From: Ignavibacteria bacterium UBA6906
Lineage (GTDB): Bacteria > Bacteroidota > Ignavibacteria > UBA10030 > UBA6906
DNA: 8,932 nt
Assembly: GCA_002451155.1 (NCBI GenBank)
Contig: DKBG01000240.1
Location: 527 to 9,458, forward strand
Direction: 5' to 3'
Below, in pieces: positions 1 to 5,867 of this stretch (its first letter is position 1; the number at the start of each line of letters is the position of its first letter). Both the position numbers and the translations under genes were made by a program. The notes under the pieces were generated by a model. The model ran no database searches, had not been told where the DNA came from, and saw nothing but the letters and a program-made list of their open reading frames with translations.

Positions 1-29
1 ACGAGACACAAGAGAGAGGAGATCCCCAG

Positions 30-497
30 ATGAAACGGAAATTCGCAGTGACGATGGCGGCACTTGCAACCCTCGGTATGGCCGGGCTCCAGGCACAGAC
101 GACCGACAGCGATCGGGAGGTCCTGTCATGCAAGGCTGCGCACCAGAACATCAATGTGAACCAGGTCGAAAGAAGCTACGCGCTCTGCCTGAAATCCCCG
201 GTCGACGGGGTGGTGGAATCGGCTCTGGCTCATGTCACGCGGCTGAAGCTCTGCAGGCCGGAACTTGAGCTCGGACGTATTGCGGACATTCTCCCCGAGC
301 TTGCCCGCGAGGGACGGACTCCGGCCATCCGGTACAAGGCATCCATCGCATCCCTGGTATATGATACACCCGGCCTGTTTGTCCGGGAGCAGGCAGAGGA
401 GTTCATAACGGTTGAAGACCTCTATGCCGCGCTCTCGAACCGGCTTCAGTCAAGCCTCCTGGGCTCCGGTCTTGCATCTTCGGCTGGAGTCAGGTGA
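30..497 (+). CDS. Small exported protein of unknown function
   Basis: A 155-residue protein that I do not recognise. The start is well supported: AGGAG at 17-21 sits 8 bases before the ATG. Residues 1-23 form a Sec signal peptide: basic MKRK, a hydrophobic stretch, then LQAQ with likely cleavage before TTDSD. The mature part has three cysteines (C34, C53, C75) and reads as mostly alpha-helical. Residues 58-127 could be two or three helical-hairpin (HEAT-like) units, but this is an impression and not a motif match. The C-terminus (about 140-155) is Ser/Gly/Ala-rich and probably unstructured. It is likely periplasmic. The next gene starts 114 bases downstream, so they may share a transcript. 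Existence of the gene is fairly certain; its function is unknown. Confidence 0.8.
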   Translation: MKRKFAVTMAALATLGMAGLQAQTTDSDREVLSCKAAHQNINVNQVERSYALCLKSPVDGVVESALAHVTRLKLCRPELELGRIADILPELAREGRTPAIRYKASIASLVYDTPGLFVREQAEEFITVEDLYAALSNRLQSSLLGSGLASSAGVR

Positions 498-592
498 GTC
501 GGTTCGGGTTGAGGGCTCGTGACGACGTGTTGCAGGCGAAAGGTTCTTTGTACCTCCACGGACGGGCATCGTGAAGCATTCCCCGGTCCGGC

Positions 593-610
593 ATTCGAAA
601 AGGTTCGAAT
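593..610 (+). promoter_or_regulatory. Hairpin presenting the ribosome-binding site of the jelly-roll gene
   Basis: ATTCGAA (593-599) and TTCGAAT (604-610) are perfect 7-base inverted repeats separated by AAGG (600-603). The AAGG loop is the only Shine-Dalgarno-like sequence before the ATG at 612, with 8-base spacing, so the hairpin frames the ribosome-binding site. The arm next to the start codon could hinder or position the ribosome, or the dyad could be a protein-binding site in DNA. A related 10-base copy, CGAAAGGTTC, occurs at 537-546 (the hairpin copy has one extra A at 596-606). The dyad is directly visible; the regulatory role is inferred. Confidence 0.5.
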
Positions 611-611
611 C

Positions 612-1670
612 ATGACACGGTTCCAGTATGGCATGTTCATGGCGGTGCTCCTCTCCCTCCAGCCGGCGGGAATCGCGCAGGAAAGAGTGAGTGTCCTGGA
701 TCTCACCGGGAAGTGGAAATTTGAACTCGGCGATCATCCCGAATGGGCCGCTCCAGACTGCGACGATTCCCGCTGGGGGACAGTACGGGTGCCCTCGGTG
801 TGGGAGAATGAGGGCTATCCCGGGTATGACGGGTATGCCTGGTACAGGAAACGATTCCGGGCTCCAATCGAATGGGAGGGCAAAGCTCTCTACCTTCGCG
901 TGGGCCGGGTTGATGATGTCGACGAGGTGTATGTGAACGGACACCTCGTCGGGTTTCAGGGGGAGTTCCCCCCGAAGTATCGAACCGCCTACCAGATGAA
1001 ACGAGAGTACCCGCTGGCTCCGTTTGTGCTGAACCCGGGTGGGGAGAACGTCATCGCGGTGAGGGTTTTTGACAGCGAACTGGGTGGAGGGATCGTCGCT
1101 GGTCCGGTAGGGATATACGAGGATCCACATTTCTTGAAGGCGGATTACCCTATTCAGGGAACGTGGAAGATATCAGCGGGCGACGATACCCGCTGGAAGG
1201 ACCCTGATCTGGATGACGGCCGGTGGGCTTCCGTCCGCGTACCTGCGTTCTGGGAAGGGCAGGGGCTAAAAGGATACGATGGGTTTGCCTGGTACCGGGT
1301 CCGCTTCCGACTTCCCGCAGAGGCCGATGGTCGGTCGCTGATCCTCCTGCTCGGGAAGATTGACGACTACGACGAAACATATCTGAATGGAGAGTTCCTT
1401 GGTCGTACAGGACGACCGGAGGATTTTGGCGCGTTTGGTAAGATGGGCAAAGTCTACGACCGATTGAGGGTGTACACGGTCCGTAGGGATCTGCTCCGGC
1501 CCGGCGGCGAAAACGTCCTTGCAGTGAGGGTCTTTGACGGTCTCTGGCATGGAGGCATCTATGACGGCCCGATCGGCTTCACGACACCTGAGAAATACAG
1601 GGACTGGAGTACGAGGCAAGGGAAGAAAGAGCCGGGCTGGATGGAAAGTCTGAAACGACTGTGGGATTGA
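612..1670 (+). CDS. Secreted tandem beta-galactosidase-type jelly-roll (sugar-binding) protein
   Basis: A 352-residue protein. I chose ATG 612 over the in-frame ATG at 519 because it begins a signal peptide (hydrophobic MFMAVLLSL, end PAGIAQ, cleavage near residue 23) and has an AAGG 8 bases upstream. The mature protein is two copies of one galactose-binding-like beta-sandwich, the fold found at the N-terminus of GH2 enzymes and inserted in sialate O-acetylesterases. Copy 1 is about residues 30-170 and copy 2 about 181-323. Shared landmarks include DDSRW/DDGRW (51, 201), GYDGYAWYR/GYDGFAWYR (71, 221), VDDVDEVYVNG/IDDYDETYLNG (100, 250), PGGENV-AVRVFD (142, 298) and GG-GPxG near each end. No catalytic barrel or esterase domain follows; only about 29 mostly polar, charged residues remain. 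It probably binds carbohydrate in the periplasm or outside the cell. The ligand cannot be read from sequence. Confidence 0.85.
   Translation: MTRFQYGMFMAVLLSLQPAGIAQERVSVLDLTGKWKFELGDHPEWAAPDCDDSRWGTVRVPSVWENEGYPGYDGYAWYRKRFRAPIEWEGKALYLRVGRVDDVDEVYVNGHLVGFQGEFPPKYRTAYQMKREYPLAPFVLNPGGENVIAVRVFDSELGGGIVAGPVGIYEDPHFLKADYPIQGTWKISAGDDTRWKDPDLDDGRWASVRVPAFWEGQGLKGYDGFAWYRVRFRLPAEADGRSLILLLGKIDDYDETYLNGEFLGRTGRPEDFGAFGKMGKVYDRLRVYTVRRDLLRPGGENVLAVRVFDGLWHGGIYDGPIGFTTPEKYRDWSTRQGKKEPGWMESLKRLWD
699..1580 (+). repeat. In-frame tandem duplication of the jelly-roll domain
   Basis: The two halves of the coding region at 612-1670 align with a constant offset of 150 codons (450 bases) across the first two thirds of the domain: residues 51-82 match 201-232, and 97-110 match 247-260. 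The offset grows to 156 codons at PGGENV, so copy 2 carries about six extra residues in the middle loop (residues 261-297). Copy 1 covers roughly 699-1121 and copy 2 roughly 1152-1580. The protein similarity is high but the DNA has diverged, so the duplication is old. Confidence 0.8.
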
Positions 1671-1990
1671 AGCCGACCTTCTGAGATGCTGTTGTGAATC
1701 GTGATTGAACACTGCCGATCTGCCTCGCTACGGGCTCAGAGAGAGCATTGGAATGATCCCGGATGAAAGGCTGAAGACGTCCGATCCCGTTCGCATAGCG
1801 GCTGCATAAGGTGACATCCCGGTGGAGGTTTTGTCTCCGGTCGTCAATTGTCAACCGTCCATCCTCAATCCTCAATTGATCTTTCCTAAACCTCTTCCTT
1901 CTCTCCTTCCGTTCGCGTACCTTCCTGAGACGAAATTTGCCGTTCCCGCGGCCTGGTTTCAACTTTCACCGATCCACGAGAGGATCCACC
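1671..1990. other. 320-base intergenic region without a gene
   Basis: No open frame here looks coding on either strand. The first 170 bases show no clear terminator: I find no GC-rich stem followed by T's after the stop at 1668-1670. The middle holds the heptanucleotide repeat (1844-1878), followed by a 20-base pure pyrimidine tract (1891-1910). The right end carries GAGAGGA (1978-1984), the Shine-Dalgarno of the glycosyltransferase gene. This is the largest gap in the window, so a promoter for the downstream genes is most likely here, although I cannot point to convincing -35/-10 boxes. Confidence 0.6.
1844..1878. repeat. Five degenerate heptanucleotide tandem repeats
   Basis: Five 7-base units follow in exact register: TCAATTG (1844-1850), TCAACCG (1851-1857), TCCATCC (1858-1864), TCAATCC (1865-1871) and TCAATTG (1872-1878). 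Each begins with TC and most with TCAA; the first and last are identical. The last unit plus A1879 forms the 8-base palindrome TCAATTGA. Weak periodicity may continue into the pyrimidine tract. Short heptanucleotide intergenic repeats of this kind are known from other bacteria, for example the STRR repeats of cyanobacteria. Whether this one recurs in this genome cannot be judged from one window. Confidence 0.65.
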
Positions 1991-3535
1991 ATGCGCTTGA
2001 TAAAGGATTTCTTGAAATCGGATCTTGGACTCCTGGCCATCATCGCCCTGGCCAAGCTTCTCCTCCATCTGGGAACGAATGTATTTGCCGGGTACGGATA
2101 TTTTCGAGACGAACTGTACTATCTCGCCTGCGCGGACCATCCGGACACTGGATACGTCGATCAACCCCCACTCTCGATCTATCTCCTGATGATCAACAGG
2201 ATGGTGCTGGGGGATTCATTGTTTGCACTCCGCTTTCTCCCCGCGCTCACGGGCGCCGTCACGGTATTCTGCACCGGCCTCATCGCCCGCGAATTCGGTG
2301 GCGGCCGGTATGCGCAGTCGTGTGCGGCGGTTGCGTCGGGGATCGGAATCTTTGCGCTGGCAGTCCACACGGTGTATTCCATGAACGCGTTCGACCTTCT
2401 CATCTGGACTCTTGCGTTCCTGGTTCTTATCCGCCTGATCCGGACGGGGGATGCGAGACTCTGGTTGCTCCTCGGAGTTGTCGTCGGGATCGGACTGATG
2501 AACAAGGTCGGGGTTCTCTGGCTGGGCGCAGGTCTGGCACTTGGTGTGATCTTGACCCCGCTTCGTGCCTGGCTGAGGTCTCCGTGGCCGTATGCCGCCG
2601 GAGCAATTGCCCTGCTCTTCCTTCTCCCATATCTTCTCTGGAACATCAACCATGATTTTGCCCATCTGGAATTCATACGGAATGCGACGGGGGGAAAATA
2701 CTCGGGGCTCACGCCTCTGGTGTTTGCGGGAGGGCAGCTGCTGGTCAATAACCCGGTAGTCGTTCCCCTGGTTCTTCTCGGCCTGGCAGGGCTCTTCCTG
2801 CGTCGCGATCTGAAAGACTTCAGAATCCTTGCAATCATCTATCTCGTCGCGTTTGGGATTCTGGCTCTCAACGGGCACAGCAAACCTGAATATCTTACGG
2901 CTGCCTACGCTCCGCTCTTTGCCGCAGGGGGGGTAGTGATAGAACGCCTCGGTACCGGCTGGCTCATGCGCATCCTCAGACCCGTCTACATGGTCATCCT
3001 CCTTGGCGGCGGAGTTCTCCTGGCCCCGGTGACGCTGCCGATCCTTCCGGTCAGGACCTATATTGCGTATGCCGACGCAATGGGTGTGGCTCCTTCGACT
3101 GCGGAGAATCACCGGCTTGACCAACTTCCCCAGTTCTACGCGGACATGTTCGGGTGGGAAGAGAAGGTGGCGGCCGTCGCATCGGTTTACAACGTACTTC
3201 CGGCTGAAGAGCGGACGCAATGCTTCATATTCGGGCACAACTATGGTCGCTGCGCAGCCGTGGATTTGTTTGGGCCACGGTACGGCCTTCCAAAATCTAT
3301 CGGGAGTCACAACAGCTACTGGATTTGGGGACCGCGGGACTGGAGCGGTGAAGTGGCCATTGTGCTTGGGGGCCGGATCGAGGATCTGAAGTCCCGGTTT
3401 GACTCGGTTCAGGTAGCAGCGACGGTGACCACCGAGTACTCCATGCCTTATGAAAACAATCTTCCGGTTCACGTCTGCAGATCGCTCAAGTTGCCGGTGA
3501 GCGAACTCTGGCCCCTCGCGAAGCATTATGAATAA
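1991..3535 (+). CDS. GT-C glycosyltransferase, PMT/ArnT-type (GT39/GT83-like) membrane protein
   Basis: A 514-residue multi-pass inner-membrane enzyme that should transfer a sugar from a polyprenyl-phosphate donor to an acceptor on the periplasmic side. ATG 1991 is chosen over an in-frame ATG at 1937 because GAGAGGA (1978-1984) precedes it at good spacing and the protein then begins in the usual way for the family. After the first helix (about 10-30), the periplasmic loop has FRDELYYLACADHPDTGYVD followed by QPPL (38-61). Its acidic pair D40-E41 is the GT-C signature expected to act in catalysis. About ten further hydrophobic segments follow to about residue 350. GHSKPEY (295-301) is a second family landmark. 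Residues 355-514 form a soluble C-terminal domain typical of this subgroup. The donor sugar and acceptor (lipid A, glycolipid or protein) are unknown. The lipoprotein gene overlaps its end by 8 bases. Confidence 0.85.
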   Translation: MRLIKDFLKSDLGLLAIIALAKLLLHLGTNVFAGYGYFRDELYYLACADHPDTGYVDQPPLSIYLLMINRMVLGDSLFALRFLPALTGAVTVFCTGLIAREFGGGRYAQSCAAVASGIGIFALAVHTVYSMNAFDLLIWTLAFLVLIRLIRTGDARLWLLLGVVVGIGLMNKVGVLWLGAGLALGVILTPLRAWLRSPWPYAAGAIALLFLLPYLLWNINHDFAHLEFIRNATGGKYSGLTPLVFAGGQLLVNNPVVVPLVLLGLAGLFLRRDLKDFRILAIIYLVAFGILALNGHSKPEYLTAAYAPLFAAGGVVIERLGTGWLMRILRPVYMVILLGGGVLLAPVTLPILPVRTYIAYADAMGVAPSTAENHRLDQLPQFYADMFGWEEKVAAVASVYNVLPAEERTQCFIFGHNYGRCAAVDLFGPRYGLPKSIGSHNSYWIWGPRDWSGEVAIVLGGRIEDLKSRFDSVQVAATVTTEYSMPYENNLPVHVCRSLKLPVSELWPLAKHYE

Positions 3536-4067
3536 TACCTCGATGAAGAAATCCCGGCCTCCGGGCCCGTATTCCCTGGTATGGAACCTCATGACACTAT
3601 GGCTGTGCGGAGTGTTGGCGGGCTGCTACACGACACGTGAGATGTCCGTTGAATATCCTCTTTCTCAGGAGATCCAGGCCGCTATTAACGAGTCCATGGG
3701 TGGGGCAACCCTGATCCTGTCGGACAGCCAGACTGTCTCGGCGCAAACCCTGACAGTCGATTCCCTCTCGGCGACCTGGTCCTGGCTCGAAGAGCAGACG
3801 ACGGCACCGCTTGAGGGGATCAGAAGCATCACTATTATCGATCCCGATGAATACTGGACTCAGACCTGGAAGGGGGCGCTCTGGGGTGGTGTCGGGTTTG
3901 CGGTCCTCGGAGTCGTACTGCCCCCCCTTTCAGGTGCTCCAGTTGTCATCGGCGAGGTCGCGGGAGGGGCGTTCGCGGGAGCACTTGGGGCAATCCTTAC
4001 CCGAAACATCTGGGGATATATTGCCGACCCGCGCGTGACGTATGTCTTAATGCCAAGAGGAGAGTGA
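3528..4067 (+). CDS. Putative lipoprotein with glycine-rich hydrophobic region
   Basis: A 179-residue protein of unknown function. The N-terminus is a lipoprotein signal: basic KKSR, a hydrophobic stretch and the lipobox LAGC, placing the acylated cysteine at residue 33. I use ATG 3528, which overlaps the previous gene's stop by 8 bases and suggests translational coupling. ATG 3543 (MKKSR...) gives an equally good signal peptide and may be the real start; neither has a clear Shine-Dalgarno. Residues 35-110 are a soluble region. Residues 116-163 (GALWGGVGFAVLGVV, then GEVAGGAFAGALGAIL) are glycine/alanine-rich and hydrophobic, resembling a glycine-zipper membrane hairpin. A short tail with YVLMPRGE ends the protein. 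A seven-C run lies inside the gene at 3921-3927. Role unknown; an envelope location is likely. Confidence 0.75.
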   Translation: MNNTSMKKSRPPGPYSLVWNLMTLWLCGVLAGCYTTREMSVEYPLSQEIQAAINESMGGATLILSDSQTVSAQTLTVDSLSATWSWLEEQTTAPLEGIRSITIIDPDEYWTQTWKGALWGGVGFAVLGVVLPPLSGAPVVIGEVAGGAFAGALGAILTRNIWGYIADPRVTYVLMPRGE

Positions 4068-4110
4068 GAGAAGTTGATTTTCAAGCACACGCTGCATAGT
4101 TTTCACAGTC

Positions 4111-5109
4111 ATGCCTGAACTCCGACAGAATATCATCACCCGCGAGTGGGTAATCATCGCCAGAGAGCGGGCGGAGCGACCGGACCAGTTTGTGCAGAAG
4201 GAACGCCCCTTCACGCCCCTCCCGCGCTATAAGCCTGGTTGTCCATTCTGCCTCGGCAATGAGCAGCTGACGTCGAAAGAGGTTTACCGGCGCTCCGGCG
4301 ATGGCGGCTGGAAAGTCCGGGTGGTCATGAACAAGTTTCCCGCGCTCCTTCCGGAGGGGGATCGCGTCCGTCGGGTGGACGGCATCTACCGTTCAATGAC
4401 TGCAGTAGGCAGCCATGAAGTGATCATCGAGCACCCCCGGCACGACCTTTCGCCCGCGCTCTACACGGTCGACGAGATGACCGAGGTTCTCGCGACCTAC
4501 CGGTCACGGTACGCGGAGCTGAGGAAAGACCATCGTGTTGAGGCAATTATTATTTTCAAAAATCATGGTGAGGGAGCGGGGACATCGCTGCAGCATCCTC
4601 ATTCCCAGATCGCCGCGATGCCGATCGTCCCCACCCAGATCCGGACCCGCCTTGAGGAGTCCATCCGATTTTTCGATGAGATGGGGGAGTGTGTTTTCTG
4701 CAGGACGCTGAAGCAGGAACTCGTGGAGCGGGTCCGTATTGTGTACGAGGGGGAACATTTCGTAGCCTTCCTCCCGTATGCGGCGCTCTCGCCCTTTCAC
4801 CTCTGGATCTTCCCCCGTCGCCATTCCTCGTCGTTTGATGAAATTTACGAATGGGAGCTTCCGGATCTGGCGCGCACCATGATTGCCGTCCTCGGGAAGC
4901 TGTATCATGGGCTGAAAAACCCGGATTACAACTATTCCATTCGGTCGGTGCCGGCCCAGGATGGCCACCGGGATTATTCACACTGGTACGTCACGATTAT
5001 TCCGCGTATCACCCGGACGGCGGGATTCGAATTCGGCAGTGGAATGTACATCAATACCACCGTGCCGGAAGAGAGTGCCGAGTTTCTCCGTGAGGTGAAG
5101 ATTCCGTAG
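4111..5109 (+). CDS. galT: Galactose-1-phosphate uridylyltransferase (GalT family)
   Basis: A 332-residue cytoplasmic HIT-superfamily nucleotidyltransferase. GalT swaps UMP between UDP-glucose and galactose-1-phosphate (Leloir pathway) through a uridylyl-histidine intermediate. The active-site motif HPHSQ is at 162-166, with H164 the expected nucleophile. The expected zinc ligands are C44 and C47 (CPFC), H111 (in EHPRHD) and H162, matching C52, C55, H115 and H164 of the E. coli enzyme by motif. A second CxxC lies at 194-197. NHGEGAGTSLQHPHSQ is characteristic. The C-terminal region has SHWYVTIIPR instead of the HxH iron-binding arrangement of E. coli GalT, as in other shorter bacterial and archaeal members. 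Some relatives act on other nucleotide sugars, for example ADP-glucose phosphorylase, so the exact substrate is not certain. No strong Shine-Dalgarno is seen. No galK, galE or galM is in the window. Confidence 0.88.
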   Translation: MPELRQNIITREWVIIARERAERPDQFVQKERPFTPLPRYKPGCPFCLGNEQLTSKEVYRRSGDGGWKVRVVMNKFPALLPEGDRVRRVDGIYRSMTAVGSHEVIIEHPRHDLSPALYTVDEMTEVLATYRSRYAELRKDHRVEAIIIFKNHGEGAGTSLQHPHSQIAAMPIVPTQIRTRLEESIRFFDEMGECVFCRTLKQELVERVRIVYEGEHFVAFLPYAALSPFHLWIFPRRHSSSFDEIYEWELPDLARTMIAVLGKLYHGLKNPDYNYSIRSVPAQDGHRDYSHWYVTIIPRITRTAGFEFGSGMYINTTVPEESAEFLREVKIP

Positions 5110-5159
5110 GCCATTCCCGCGACATTCTCTCTTTTCATCCCGGACGAACCGTTGAATCA

Positions 5160-5789
5160 ATGACACCCTACTTTGCTGAATGGCCCTCCCACTGGAGCCG
5201 AAAGGGTTTCCGCGCGCGGCTCACGCTGACACTGGCGCTCTGTGCGTCGACCCTGTACGTCTTCCCGCGCTTCCTCGCCTGGGTCGAAGTTCGACCGGGC
5301 GCAGTGCTCCCCGACCCGGTCCATATTCTCTTCCCTCCCGTAGATCTGACATGGCTGATATTCTCGCTCATCTATGGATGCCTCATTCTTGCGATTGTGA
5401 CGCTCCTTCGAGATCCCGAGCGACTTCTGATCGCCCTTCAGAGCTATACACTGCTGGTCTGGTTTCGCATCGGGGCGATGTACCTGGTCCCATTGGAGCC
5501 GCCGGCCGTCACCATTCCTCTGCAGGATCCCTTCGTCCAGCTTTTCGGCTCCGGGCAGGTTCTGATGAAAGACCTGTTCTTTTCGGGGCACACCTCGACT
5601 CTCTTCCTGCTGTTCCTGACGGCCAGGGGAAGGATCCTGCGGACGATCTTCCTTATCGCAGTGATCGGCGTTGCTACGGCGATCATCATTCATCATACGC
5701 ACTATACGATCGATGTCTACGTGGCGCCCTTCTTTTCGTACACTGCGTACCGGATTGTCACGCTGATTCATTCCCGGATCGATCGGTGA
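5160..5789 (+). CDS. PAP2_C / sphingomyelin-synthase-like integral membrane phosphotransferase
   Basis: A 209-residue membrane protein with about six hydrophobic segments (roughly 21-41, 62-83, 94-113, 139-155, 160-178, 186-204). The diagnostic motifs are KDLFFSGHTS (137-146) and HHTHYTIDVYVAPFFSY (178-194). They match the D3 and D4 motifs of sphingomyelin synthases and related PAP2_C proteins, whose catalytic triad is His-His-Asp. Here these residues would be H144, H181 and D185, with the same four-residue His-to-Asp step. Residues 103-111 (RIGAMYLVP) sit where the family's D2 motif lies. Known relatives move a phospho-head group between lipids or hydrolyse phospholipids. The bacterial substrate cannot be named from sequence. 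It begins 50 bases after galT, without a clear ribosome-binding site, and its stop abuts a large inverted repeat. Confidence 0.8.
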   Translation: MTPYFAEWPSHWSRKGFRARLTLTLALCASTLYVFPRFLAWVEVRPGAVLPDPVHILFPPVDLTWLIFSLIYGCLILAIVTLLRDPERLLIALQSYTLLVWFRIGAMYLVPLEPPAVTIPLQDPFVQLFGSGQVLMKDLFFSGHTSTLFLLFLTARGRILRTIFLIAVIGVATAIIIHHTHYTIDVYVAPFFSYTAYRIVTLIHSRIDR

Positions 5790-5835
5790 CTGGTCTCCGT
5801 CCGCGGACATGTCCCGGATACTACCGGAGATCAGT
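5789..5835 (+). promoter_or_regulatory. Large imperfect inverted repeat with nested palindromes
   Basis: ACTGGTCTCCG (5789-5799) can pair with CGGAGATCAGT (5825-5835): ten Watson-Crick pairs plus one G-U, with a 25-base loop. Inside lie two perfect overlapping 10-base palindromes, GTCCGCGGAC (5799-5808) and GGACATGTCC (5805-5814). The element begins on the last base of the PAP2_C stop codon and ends 32 bases before the GH31 start. No T-run follows, so it is not a standard intrinsic terminator. It could be an mRNA-stabilising or attenuating hairpin between two genes, or an operator for a dimeric regulator. The base pairing is directly visible; the role is inferred. Confidence 0.5.
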
Positions 5836-5867
5836 GCGTCCATAACTTTCATCTGGAGTACGCTATT

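Noticed and set aside
450..1130. A 226-codon minus-strand frame opposite the first jelly-roll domain
   Set aside because: The + strand frame has a signal peptide and a duplicated domain; the antisense product shows no family features.
1671..1720. A terminator after the jelly-roll gene
   Set aside because: No stable stem followed by a T-run could be found after the stop codon.
1971..1986. GATCC/GGATC dyad around the glycosyltransferase Shine-Dalgarno, echoing the hairpin at 593-610
   Set aside because: The stem is only five bases with no extension, so it is well within chance.
1822..2655. A 277-codon + strand frame beginning in the heptanucleotide repeat
   Set aside because: It overlaps the glycosyltransferase gene in another frame and its product is Pro/Arg/Ser-rich, without domain features.
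2216..3592. A 458-codon open frame on the minus strand, antisense to the glycosyltransferase gene
   Set aside because: The encoded sequence is charged and low in hydrophobic order, has no recognisable domain, and is the mirror of a clearly conserved membrane protein in G/C-rich DNA. It is a shadow frame.
4074..4100. TTGATT and CATAGT boxes before galT, resembling a sigma-70 promoter
   Set aside because: The spacer is only 15 bases and both boxes deviate from consensus; the promoter consensus of this organism is unknown.
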